From assembly GCA_034359265.1 (NCBI GenBank), contig CP136893.1, forward strand, positions 44,651,501-44,715,500: a stretch of DNA of 64,000 nt. Reading direction: 5' to 3'. Of this stretch, positions 22,524 to 32,747 are shown in pieces; position 1 is the first letter of the stretch, and every line of letters starts with the position of its first letter. The position numbers and the translations under genes are program-made. The notes beneath the pieces were generated by a model. That model was not told the origin of the DNA and searched no databases. It saw only the letters and a list, made by a program, of their open reading frames with translations. This DNA is from Canna indica (taxonomy: Eukaryota; Streptophyta; Magnoliopsida; Zingiberales; Cannaceae).

Positions 22524-22537
22524 TAAGGATGGAGGAT
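22524..22537 (+). other. polypurine tract of element A2
   Basis: AAGGATGGAGGATT directly precedes the LTR (TGTAATATCC). The preceding GAGGACGAGTTTT phrase is usual for plant gypsy elements. It identifies the LTR that follows as the 3' LTR. Confidence 0.8.
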
Positions 22538-23237
22538 TGTAATATCCTAGATATTTTAATTATATTTTCCTCTTATGGTTTGTGTTAGCCAGCCTAGCGG
22601 ACTAGGCCGAGGTCGAGCCGAGTCGACTCATGGTCCGGAGCGAGCCTGCGAGCTCGGGTAAGTAGGATTTTGGATATGAAATTTTACTTGAGTAGTTAAA
22701 TTTATTTAGCAAATGGTGTATTGATTTATTATGTCGCATGTGGGCGTGTGTGTATTGGATGGTTATGTGGAGAATATGATTAATTAAGTTAATTTAAGTT
22801 AGCGAGTTCGGGTTCGGGTTCGGCTTGGGGTGGATGCGGGTTGGATAAAGGGTTTAGAGGGGTTAGGGTTGAGGAGGGAGTATAAACCCCCCTCCCCTTG
22901 GCTTGTGGCTCCCTCTTTGGAGCCACGCAAGATTTTGAGAAGAGGAGCAAGCCGACAGACAAGCCGCCCCCTTCCTCTCTCTCTCTCTCAAGCCGCCGCC
23001 CTCAAGCCAGCCAACCGCCGAGTCCTTCCCTCTCCTTTCCTCCTTCTTCCTTTCTTTTGGAGCCAAGCTGAGAGGAGCCAAGCCAGCCCCTCTCTCTTCC
23101 TCTCTCCCTCTCTCCAAGCCGGCGGCTTGGAGTGAGCCACTGCCTTGTTCCATCCCTTGAGTCGAGCCGCCATCTTTTGAAGCTAGATTCGAGGGCCGGC
23201 ATCCGAGATTTCTCCTTTGTTCATCCTTTCTATTTAG

Positions 23238-24739
23238 GTGAGTGGTTTTACCTCTCCTTTCTCGGGTTCTTGCTTGGTTTTGAGCCAATTTGGGCTTAAG
23301 GGTGCCCTCAAGATGTTTGGTGAAATGCTTAAGCGAAAGTTTTCGGTGTTCTAGAGGTCCATGTTTTGTATTGCTTATGAAATCGAGTTCCTATATGTTC
23401 AACCAAACCTTGTGTTTAATATGTGATTTTTAGATAAAATCATGTTTAATAGAAAAATTGAATCTTGATGTTGATACCATGAGGGTTCTTGAAAGAGGGG
23501 TTCTTGATCATAGTGCTTGTTCTTGTTCATGATGTTGTTAGTGCTTGTTAGCCTTGTTGTTAAACATGGAAATTGAGAAATTTATCTCAAGATTTATATT
23601 CTGTTTAAATGATAATTGTGGGCTTAATTTCTGGGAATTTTGGATTTATTTTTATGCTATGCTGAAAATTTGATGTTGCTGAAATTGCTTGCTGAAATGA
23701 TGAATCTGTGTTATTTTTAAATTGCTTGTTATGATGTGTGTATTTATCTAAACATAGTCATGTAACCTATCGTTTCGACCAGTAAACATAGGACACACTT
23801 TGGAGACCAGATTCGGATTAGATACATCAGTTTCGGGCAGAACAGTAAACTAAAACAAAACCCTAATTGTGGTGAACTAAATTTTAATTGCATAATTAAA
23901 ATTGGGCAAAAGGGTCAGCATAATCTGTTATGCCAACATGAGAAGTTTCTTCATGAAATAAAAGCACATGAGTTTATGACATTACGGGTCTAGGAGTTGG
24001 AGTCGGGTATTGGAGTGTTGAGACACTTCCCAATAGGAGCACCCGTAAGACACCGTAGGAAGAATTTTGACTTAGGTCATGGTGCACCATATTTTATGAA
24101 TGGCGGAGAGGCTCATTGAGGAGCAGGATTGCGGGCTATGCCCGGGAGGTTGGATGGCTAATTCCAAACCAACAGAACAAGTTAGGAGGGTCTTTCTTGA
24201 TTGTTCTGGTTTGGCCTCGTGGGATAAGTTCGGAGGGCCTACCCGATTATCCCTGAGGTGGTTTTAAGGAATAAGTTCCAAGGGCCTTTCCCGATTACTC
24301 ATGTGATATCTTTTAAGAGTAAGCTCGGAGGGCCTACCCGATTACTCCTATGATATCTTAACGGGGCAAGTTCGGATAGGTGAATCCTGATTGTCCCTAC
24401 GCATCTCGTGGAGCAAGTTCGGAGGGCCTTTCCCGATTGCTCCCGAGTTTCTATATACTAGGATAAGTTCGGAGGGTCTTCCCGATTATCCTAGTATGTG
24501 TTGTGACTTAGGGCATGGTAGGCTTAGGCTTGTTGTTCTTCACCGTCAGGGGGTTGGCTGCCTTCGAGCAGGTAGTGGCCAGATGGCCTGTTAGCTGGTC
24601 ACTCCCTTGTGACCTTTTCCTGCTCGAGTCAGGAGTTTTACCATATGCATCTTATCTGTGATGTTTGTTTTTGTGAGTGTTGGTAGAACCGCTCATTGAG
24701 TTCTTAGCACTCACCCGTTGTCATTGTTTTGTTTTGCAG
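23238..24739 (+). other. putative intron inside LTR A2 (1.5 kb)
   Basis: Donor TTTAG|GTGAGT and acceptor TTTTGTTTTGCAG|AG are strong plant splice signals. A4 has the same pair at 44308 and 45969, B1 at 9436 and 11042, B6 at 60142 and 58642 (minus). The hairpin array lies inside. No transcript data are available here. Confidence 0.55.
24171..24502 (+). repeat. tandem hairpin array in LTR A2 (7 units)
   Basis: Arms seen: AGAACAA/TTGTTCT, GGGATAA/TTATCCC, GAGTAA/TTACTC, GGAGCAA/TTGCTCC, and the last unit TACTAGGATAA/TTATCCTAGTA (11 bp). The core is AAGTTCGGAGGGCCTACCCG. Each arm variant has its matching partner; two units have mismatches. Confidence 0.85.
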
Positions 24740-25143
24740 AGCTTGATCGATGATGTGGGCTGGAGCACTTGACGCGGCGAGAGGGCAGAGGAGCCGCATT
24801 ATCTCATAGCAGTCCTAGATAGGGTCGTAGTCGAGTCTTTGGTAGTGTGTCTTGCACTTTTGTTGATATTTTTGAGTTGTAGCCCTTGAGGGCATTTATG
24901 TCATTTTACTCAGATTTTATTGTATTTGGTCTGTTGGACTTGATGTATTATTTATGTATTTTTATTCTTTTGTTAAAATTGATTTATGATGAACTCTGTT
25001 TTGATTCTAGATGAAATAAAAACTTGTTGACTTCTTTCCGCTATTGTTTATTCTTATGATGTTGGCATGTGCATGAGTTAGGCTGCGGGGTATAGGCACG
25101 TATATCCTAGCAGGTCACGTGACTCTATATTTAGGACGTGACA

Positions 25144-26099
25144 GCTTCACCTTTTCTAGTGCCTCCTCCACCAGGTCAGGTCCCATCATAAGGTAATCCC
25201 CTGTCTCAAACCAGCCTACGGGCGATCTGCTTCTCTGCCCATACAATGCCTCAAATGGGGTCATCCCGATACTGCTATGATAGCTGTTATTGTAGGCAAA
25301 CTCAATCAGGGGTAAGTGCCTCTCCCAACTACTCTCCAGATCTACAACACAACCTCTCAGCGTATCCTCCAACGTCTGAATGGTCCGCTTCGTGTGACCA
25401 TCTGTTTGAGGGTGAAATGCGGTGCTGAACCGAACCTGAGTGCCCAATGCCTCCTGAAAAGACTGCCAAAATCGAGCCGTGAACTGAGTACCCAGATCTA
25501 TGATGATCATAACCGGAACACCATGATAAGCGACGATCCGATCCAAGAACAACCTTGCATACTGCTTGGCTAAAAAAGTTGTTTGACTAGTATAAAATGT
25601 GACGTCTTGGTTAGGCGATCCACCACTACCCAGATAGAATCATTGCCCTTCCGGACTTTGGCAATCCTGTCACAAAATCCTTGGTTATCTTCTCCCATTT
25701 CCTCTTTGGTACTTCTAGGTTCTGGAGCAACCCTGTCAGCTTCAAATGCTCAGCCTTAACCTGCTGACACACCAGGCACTTAGACACGAACTTAGCCACC
25801 TCTCTTTTCATGCCTTTCCACTAATAATTCTGTCTTAGATCTCGGTACATCTTCGTGGCTCCCAGATGCAAAGTGTATGTGGACCAATGAGCCATCTCTA
25901 GCACCTGTCTGCGAACCTCGGCCATATTTGGCACCACTATTCGATTCTTAAACCTCCATACGCCCTCCGAGTCAACACCGAACCCATTATCTGCATCTCC
26001 CCTACTGGCCAGATCCTTAGTGAGAGCATAGAAAGCATCCTCCTCTTGCGCTGCTCGCAACATATATACCAACGTGGACTGCACCCTCAAGTGAGCCAT
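25144..26099 (-). pseudogene. integrase of A3, truncated
   Basis: The zinc domain is seen as H...H...CLVCQQVK with a TAG between NY and WKGMK. In the core the second catalytic Asp remains in IIIDLGTQF, but the Glu of the usual QSE is Lys (DGHTKRT), so the DDE triad is broken. The sequence ends at LMMGPDLVEEALEKVK, where LTR A2 begins. Confidence 0.9.
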
Positions 26100-27374
26100 C
26101 AGTGCACCAGAAGCTGAAACTGACAAGTTTGCCCCGCCATCCAAACATGTAGCCAAATCCTGGGCCAACGGCCTCCTCCTGACTGCCAAATTCGCTAGAC
26201 TGCCCATAGACTTCCTGCTCAAAGCATCAACTACCACGTTAGCTTTCCCCAGATGGTAAATGATAGTGCAGTCATAGTCTTTCAAGAGCTCAAGCCATCT
26301 TCTCTGCATCAGGTTCAAGTCCATCTGGATAAGCAAATACTAGAGGCTCCTATGATCAGTGAATATCTCACAAGCCTTGCCACAAAGTTAGTGACGCCAT
26401 AGCTTCAATGCGAACACCACTGCTGCTAGCTCAAGATCATGAGTCGGGTAATTCTTCTCGTGAACCTTTAACTGCCTGGAGGCCTAAGCTATCACCCTAC
26501 CATTCTGCATCAACACACAAATCAAGTCGACCCGGGAGGCATCATACTAAACAACAAATCCGCCTAAGCCCGAGGGTACTGCTAGAACTGGTGCCGACGT
26601 CAAGCGATCCTTGAGCTTCAGAAAGCTCTCCTCGCACTTACTGTTCCATTTGAACTTGACCTTCTTCTAAGTCAGGCGGGTCAATGGCGCTGCAATCCTG
26701 GAGAAATTCTCAACAAATTTTCTGTAATAGGCTACCAACCCCAGGAAACTACAGATCTCGGTGACATTAGTCGGCCTCTTCCAATTCTGAACTACTTCTA
26801 TCTTTGTGGGGTCGACCTTTACCCCTTCCCTGGACACCACATGGCCAAGGAACCACACACTCTCTAGCCAGAATTCACACTTAGAGAATTTGGCATAGAA
26901 ACGGTGCTCCCGGAGAGTCTCTAGAACCATCTGCAAATGCTCAACATGCTCCTCCCTGCTCCTGGAATATATCAAGATATCATCAATGAACACTATCACA
27001 AATTTATCCTAGTATTCCCTGAACACTCGGTTCATCAGGTCCATAAATGCTGCAGGTGTATTAGTTAGCCCAAAGGACATCACCAGGAACTCAAAGTGCC
27101 CATACCTCGACCTAAAAGCAGTCTTGGGGACGTCACTGCCCCGGATCCTCAACTGATGGTACCCTGACTGCAGGTGAATCTTAGAAAACCACTGAGCTCC
27201 CTGAAACTGATCAAATGAATCATCAATCCTGGGTAGCGGGTACCGGTTCTTCACCCCCATGTTAAGCTGTCGGTAATCAATGCACATCTGTATGGACCCA
27301 TCTTACTTTTTCACAAAGAGCACTAGAGCACCCCAAGGTGAAACACTTGGGTGAATGAAACCCAACTCAAGCAA
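26100..27374 (-). pseudogene. reverse transcriptase and RNase H of A3
   Basis: RT motifs: [45 protein letters not shown] and FIDDILIYS. The first catalytic Asp, normally in FSKIDL, is His here, while the DD pair is intact. A stop (TAG) follows VFREY. RNase H is broken upstream of 26336, and its end ([25 protein letters not shown]) is readable at 26336-26200. The product would copy element RNA into DNA, but this copy cannot. Confidence 0.9.
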
Positions 27375-27925
27375 CTAGGACTTCAACTCCCTCAACTCAA
27401 CTGGTGTCATCCGATATGGTGGAATGGAGATCAGCTTCACCCCTAGCTGCAAATCAATACAAAATTCGATCTCCCTCTCTGGAGGCAACATTGGCAACTC
27501 CTCTGGGAACACATCAGAGAACGCACACACCACAGGCGTCCCCCCGATGTCCCTACCTACACCTCCGTCGCCCTCTACCACAGACACAAAGGCCAAGAAG
27601 GACTAGCATCCACCCAGAAGTAGCTTTCGAGCCTTGAGAGCTAAAATTGCCATCAACAAATCTCCCCTTCCCTCACCCTGGAAGGTAAATTAGGGCAATC
27701 CAGGCTTACTAAAGGTCATAGTCTTAGCCCTACAATAGCAGAACCTACAACAAGATTACCTGATACTACTGCCCCGAACGCCTCAGCGCCCTCTTGGTTC
27801 ATAGCAAACACCCATGCAGCGAGCCTCTCTGAACCACCAGCTCGCTGGCCTCCTCCCAGAGTCTGACCCCTCTAAGCTACGGAACCCACTGACATCAGTG
27901 TCTTTCCTTTAGTCTGATCAGGCTG
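27375..27925 (-). pseudogene. protease remnant and pol linker of A3, active site deleted
   Basis: The frame reads up to EAFGAVVSGNL, then jumps near 27738 to CRAKTMTFSKPGLP-like sequence, which lies after the aspartic protease core in B5 and D. The DSGA active-site segment is therefore missing through an internal deletion of about 0.3 kb. The linker FPDVFPEELP-like segment (FSDVFPEELPMLPPEREIEF) is intact and leads into reverse transcriptase. Confidence 0.8.
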
Positions 27926-29007
27926 CTAACTGCCCTTGCTAGGACAATCCTTTTTGTAATGCCCAGTCTGCCCACAGCTGAAACATACCTCTGAATGTCC
28001 CCAGCAAGCTCCCCAGTGCTTCTTTTGACATCGATTACACTGCTGCAGCCTAGGTCTCCACTGCGAACCTCCAGATGATACCCCTGGTCCTGAACCCATG
28101 TGGCCTCTGGAATTGTTATGACCTATGCCATGCAATGGATCTATTGTCCTGAAAGTCCCCTTTCAGTGAGCTGGCCGACCCCCCGAAGGCTGGGGCTGAA
28201 ACTTTTTCTTCTGGGGACCATCATGCCTGTCTGTCGGTACTAGTGCCTCCTTTCGGAGCGCCTCATCTACAACCCGAGCAAAGGAAATGTCCTCTGTGTA
28301 ATGGATGAATCTGGCGATCTGCGACCTCAATCCCTCAACAAACCTCTTGACCCTGGAGGTCTCTGTGGCTATCAAGGTGGGATGGTACTTCGAGAGTCGG
28401 GTGAACTTCATCTCATAATCTGTCACCGACATACTGCCCATTTGACACAGTAGCTCGAATTCTTTAGCCCGCCTGTCTCAAATGCTCATCAACATGTACT
28501 TCTCTATCATAGCAGCTCTAAACTCCTCCCAGATCGGCGGTGGTGCAACTGCAGCTCTGTGGTCCCTCCAAGTGTGAAGCCAATCTTTGGCTGGACCTCT
28601 CAGCTGTGACCTGATCAGTCGAGCGGTCGTCTCAGAAGAACAACCAAGCTCCCTGAAGAGCTCATAGCAATCTCCCGGAAAACTGGTAACCTCCACCCGC
28701 TGATCTGTCTATGTAAACTCCGGTGTCCTGCAAAATCTACATATGAAGGTGTTCTGGGGGCTCTAACCACAGATGCTACTGGCTAGACCACCTCTAGTAC
28801 TGCAGGTGCACCCGGTACTGGTTATGGCTGCTGCTTCAGCTCCTGCTTCCCGCAGAATGCCTCAGTCAGCTCAGCCATGGGATCCTATCCCACATCCTCT
28901 CGGGCCTGCGGTGGTCTCCCTCGACCCTGGCCCTGGCCTTGGCCTCGGCCTTGGCGCTCATTAGAGTTGTTGTCACTACCGTTCCTTGGAGCATCAAAGG
29001 CCTCCAT
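27926..29007 (-). pseudogene. gag region of A3
   Basis: Starts MEAFDAPRN at 29007 and runs into a glutamine/arginine/glycine stretch, then a stop near 28897. The capsid core is readable as RELGCSSETTARLIRSQLRG (28640 region), AKDWLHTWRDHR, WEEFRAAMIEKY and MSVTDYEMKFTRLSKYHP. It ends in the zinc knuckle CFSCGQTGHYKKDC (all ligands present), preceded by a CxxC...HWG...C segment typical of this clade. It would form the particle and bind RNA. At least three stops or frameshifts separate the pieces. Confidence 0.88.
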
Positions 29008-29204
29008 CAATCTGGAATCACTAGAAAGCAAATATCAAAATTAGACAATTTAATTCACCCTAAGTCGTTAAGTAACTTAATCACAATTCGCGCTGAGGTG
29101 CATACCTAGCCCATTAATCTCATAGCATACCCCTATCGTATACAGACATGCTAGCAATGCCCTATAAGGTGACAACTCTAGGTCGTAGTCAGACCGAACC
29201 ACAT

Positions 29205-29216
29205 GCTCTGATACCA
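29205..29216 (-). other. primer-binding site of A3 (initiator Met tRNA)
   Basis: The minus strand reads TGGTATCAGAGC, an exact 12-base complement of the initiator Met tRNA 3' end, three bases inside the LTR edge. It proves that 29220-32067 is the 5' LTR of a minus-strand element. Confidence 0.95.
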
Positions 29217-29219
29217 CAT

Positions 29220-32067
29220 TGTCACGCCCCAACTCAGGGTCACATGATCGACCAGGGTATATGTGCTTATACCCCGCAGCCTAACCCATGCACATGCCAA
29301 CTCATAAAGAAAGCAGAAGAACAACAACTTTTATCAATAAAAAAAACTAAAATAGATATTTATTTCAAAACATCAAAGTTTTAATAAATAGTTCAAGTGT
29401 GGAAATAAATGAACCAAAAAGTAACAGTTCTTTTAAGAAATAAAAACTGAATAAAAAATATGAATGTCCCCACGGGACTACAACTCCAACATCAAATCAC
29501 AAGTGCATGACAAAACAACTACAGACTCGACTACGACCCCTAACTAGGACTTCTATAAGATTATGTGGCTCCTCTGCCCTCCAGCCGCGCCAAGTTCTCC
29601 AGCCCACCTCACCGGCCAAGCTTTGCAAAACAAAAGCAAAACGACAACAGGTGAGTTCAAAGAACTCAATGAGCGGTTCTACCAACCCCCACAAAAAACC
29701 AAACACAGATATAATGCATAAACCAAATTTCTTGACTCAAGCAGGAGAAGCCATAAGGGAGTGACTAGCTAATAGGCCATCTGGCCACCAATTGCCCGAA
29801 GGCAGCCAACACCCAAACGGTGAAGATCAACAGGCCTAAGCCTACCATGCCTTAAGGCAACAAAACATACTAGGATCATCGGGTAGGCCCTCCGAACTTA
29901 TCCTAATACAAAGAAACTCGGGAGCAATCGGGATTGGCCCGTCCGAACTTGCTCCACGAGATGCGTAGGAACAATCGGGAATCGCCCTTCCGAACTTGCC
30001 CCTTTAAAATAACACAGGAATAATCAGGATTTTCCCGTCCAAACTTATTCCTTAAAAACACATCAGGAATAATCGGGATAGGCCCTCTGAACTTATTCCA
30101 CGAGGTCAAATCGGAACAATCAGGATTTTCCCATCCGAAATTGTTCCAAAAATAACGTAGGAATAATCAGGATTTGCCCATCCGAACTTGTTCCAAAAAT
30201 AACGTAGGAATAATCAGGATTTGCCCATCCGAACTTGTTCCAAAAATATCATAGGAACAATCAGGATTCGCCCATCCGAATTTATTCCTTTAAATATAGA
30301 ATCTTGGGAACAATCAGGATTTGCCTATCCGAACTTATTCCACAAAATACGCAAGAACAATCAGGATTTGCCCATCCGAACTTGTTCCACAGGTTGGGAA
30401 TTAGCCATCAAACCTTCCAAGCCTAGCCTACGATCCGGCTCCTCAACGAGCCTCTCCACCATTCATAAAGATATGGTGCAACATGATCTAAGTCAAGTCT
30501 CTCCTACGGTGTCTTAGGGGTATCCTTATGGAGAAGCGTCTCAACACTCTAATACCCGACCCCAACTCCTAGACCCGTAATGTCATAACCCGTGAGGTTT
30601 TATTTCATGCATAACTTATTTGTTGGTTCATAATAGATCATGCTGACCCCTTGCTCAATTTTAATTATGCAATTAAAATTTAGATCACCAAGATTAGGAT
30701 TTTGTTTTAGCTTTCTATTAAACTCAAAATTGATGTATCTAACCCGAATTTGGTCTCCAGAGTGTATCCTATGCTTTGGTCAAAACGATAGGTGACACGA
30801 CTATATTCAGTAAAATATGCACATCATAAACAAGATTTCAAAATCAGCCTTGATTCATCAACACAGCATGAAGTTTTCAGCATAATAAGGTAATTAAATC
30901 CGAAAAATTTTAGAATATAACTCCCAAAATTTCCATCACATCAGATTCATAATCCTTGAAATAATTCTCACAAAACCATATTTATTAAGCAAGAACAACA
31001 AGTATCACAACCCTCTTTAACCAATAACCAACCTTTATGTTCAAGAATTTAAATCAAGAACCCTCATGCCTTCAAGATCAAATCCATCTTTGAAACACAT
31101 GATACATTTCCAAAAATCACATATTTAATATCAAGCATGAATTTAAATTATAAGCATCAAAATTGATGAACAAATTGAATCATAGAAAGCAAGATAATCT
31201 ACACCCTTCACTTAGGCATTTCATCGAACACTTGGAGGGCACCCCCTTTCTCCACCTTGGTCGGGCACAACTAGGATCATCCTAGGGCTGCTGAGCCCCA
31301 TAGGGGAAGGTTTAGGGCCTCCTCAAACACGGCACACAAAAAGATCAGTGATAATTCGAGAGATCATCTAAAAATAAATCAAAATCATCATAGCCTTCAA
31401 GAACGACTTCAAGAACTCGAAGAAACCCAAGAATTAAGAAGGAGGGTAAAACCACTCACCTAAATAGGAAAGATGATTAGAGGAGAAATCCCGATCGACG
31501 GCCTCCAAATCTGGCTCCAAGAGGTGGCGGTTCGGCTCCACCAAGGGGAAAGAGGGGGCGGCGGCTCCTCCTCAAGCCGACAACTTGGCTTCCAAGGGAG
31601 AAGAAGGGAGAGAGAGAGAGAAGAGGCTTGGCTCGGTGACTGCAAGAAAGAGGAAGGGAGGGGCGGCTGGCGGCTCCAATAGGGAGCCGCAAGCCCTAGG
31701 GGGATAATTTATAACCCTTCCCACCTCTTTTAACCCGCATCCGCCTCAACCTAGATCCATACCCACTAACTTCTCGACCCGCTAACCCACTAAACTTAAT
31801 TAAACCCAAATTAATCCCATGCTCCACATAAACATCCAACACATGCACACCCACATGCGACATAATTAAACAATCATGCATACCCAACATAAAATTAATT
31901 AAATTTATCTACGCAAGCAAAATTTGCATAACTCATATTCCTACTTACCCGAGCTCGCAAGCTCGCACCGGACCATGAGTCGACTCGGCTCGACCTCGAA
32001 CTAGCCCGCTAGGCTGACAAGAACAAACAACAAAGGAGAGATAAATAACAATATATAGGATATTACA
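29220..32067 (-). mobile_element. 5' LTR of element A3 (LTR-A)
   Basis: Plus strand TGTCACGCCC (29220) to GGATATTACA (32067). On the minus strand: GCC/CTCC-rich leader near 31690-31500, donor TAG|GTGAGTGG (GT at 31459-31458), hairpin array 30392-29870, and an acceptor changed to GCAAAG near 29624, so this copy's splice acceptor is lost. The outer flank at 32068 is copia sequence. Confidence 0.92.
29870..30392 (-). repeat. tandem hairpin array in LTR A3 (about 10 units)
   Basis: The longest array in the window. Arm pairs read on the plus strand include GGAGCAA/TTGCTCC, AGGAATAA/TTATTCC and GGAACAA/TTGTTCC. Two adjacent units near 30143-30239 are identical over 47 bp, showing recent unit duplication. 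A few units have one wobble or mismatch. Confidence 0.85.
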
Positions 32068-32747
32068 GTGGCGTACCCAGGCCGGTCACACGAGTTTTGA
32101 GATGTGACATTTAGGGACTATTCATGGGTAATCAACTTAATGAGGCAACTTTTTCTTCATATGTTGCATATTTTCTCATAAAGATTGTGATGAACCCCAT
32201 GAACCCAAGCAAATGATTCCGAGGCCATGATGGGATCATGCCAGTGAGACTTGAAATTCAGATATCCATGTTCTAAATGTTCCTACTCGTAGGATCACCA
32301 ATGAGGGGATTGGTGATTTCGTATAGACTAGTGCACTTGGTACATGCCCTATACGATAAGGGATAGCTGATCTCATAGTTACCTATGAACCATTATTAAT
32401 GTACAAGAACAGGTGCTTATTAGGGAATCAGTTCACTGAACGGACTTGCACGAGAAACACAAAATGGAATCCTTACATGAGTGTCAATAGGATATTCCTT
32501 GGACCTGAGATTGTCATGGTTCCCTTGTGAGTGACGACCTATTGCTTTGGTGCTATCCCTACATGGACCTCAACGTCATGTGCTGGGTATTATTGGGCAT
32601 GGAGAAGCATTCATGGAGGTAGGTGAGAAACCAACATGGAATCGGTTACTCCTACTAAGAGGAGATAATGTCCTAGATGTCCTTACAAGTGTCAACTTGG
32701 AAATCTCTGGCCATAGTAGACTTGAAGTCAGGAAGATGTTTTTGATG
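32068..32747 (+). mobile_element. Ty1/copia remnant, left of B3
   Basis: No coding frame. Phrases such as GGGGATTGGTGATTTCG, ACGATAAGGGATAGCTG and TTAGGGAATCAGTTCACTG resemble the region near the 3' LTR of plant copia elements. It is probably one unit with 35061-36090, split by B3. This is inferred from general resemblance. Confidence 0.4.

Larger units (their letters stand above)
22538..25143 (+). mobile_element. 3' LTR of element A2 (LTR-A)
   Basis: TGTAATATCCTAG at the left, GACGTGACA at the right. It has a TATA-like box near 22881, a GCC-box leader, a hairpin CCAAGCC/GGCTTGG (about 23114-23130), splice donor TTTAG|GTGAGTGG (GT at 23238), a hairpin array (24171-24502), acceptor TTTTGTTTTGCAG (AG at 24738-24739), and the shared U5 end. 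The right edge abuts minus-strand integrase of element A3 with no spacer, so A2 was inserted there. Confidence 0.92.
25144..29007 (-). pseudogene. gag-pol of Ty3/gypsy element A3, multiply broken
   Basis: Reading from the ATG at 29007 towards 25144: gag, zinc knuckle, remains of protease, reverse transcriptase, RNase H and the first two thirds of integrase, in standard Ty3/gypsy order. Many nonsense codons (for example TGG-to-TAG near 25824) and frameshifts occur, and the protease active site is deleted. The 3' part, after the integrase motif LIEFAYNNSYHSSIG and a few dozen more codons, is cut off at 25144 by the end of LTR A2. It belongs with the primer site at 29205 and the LTR at 29220-32067. 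Confidence 0.92.

Noticed and set aside
22863..23288. 141-codon minus-strand frame as a possible basic protein
   Set aside because: It is the reverse of the same LTR leader; it is not conserved in A1 or A4 and has no domain.
21240..32067. A single gypsy element rearranged by self-integration
   Set aside because: Both halves contain the integrase zinc and core region in clearly different versions, so at least two elements are needed.
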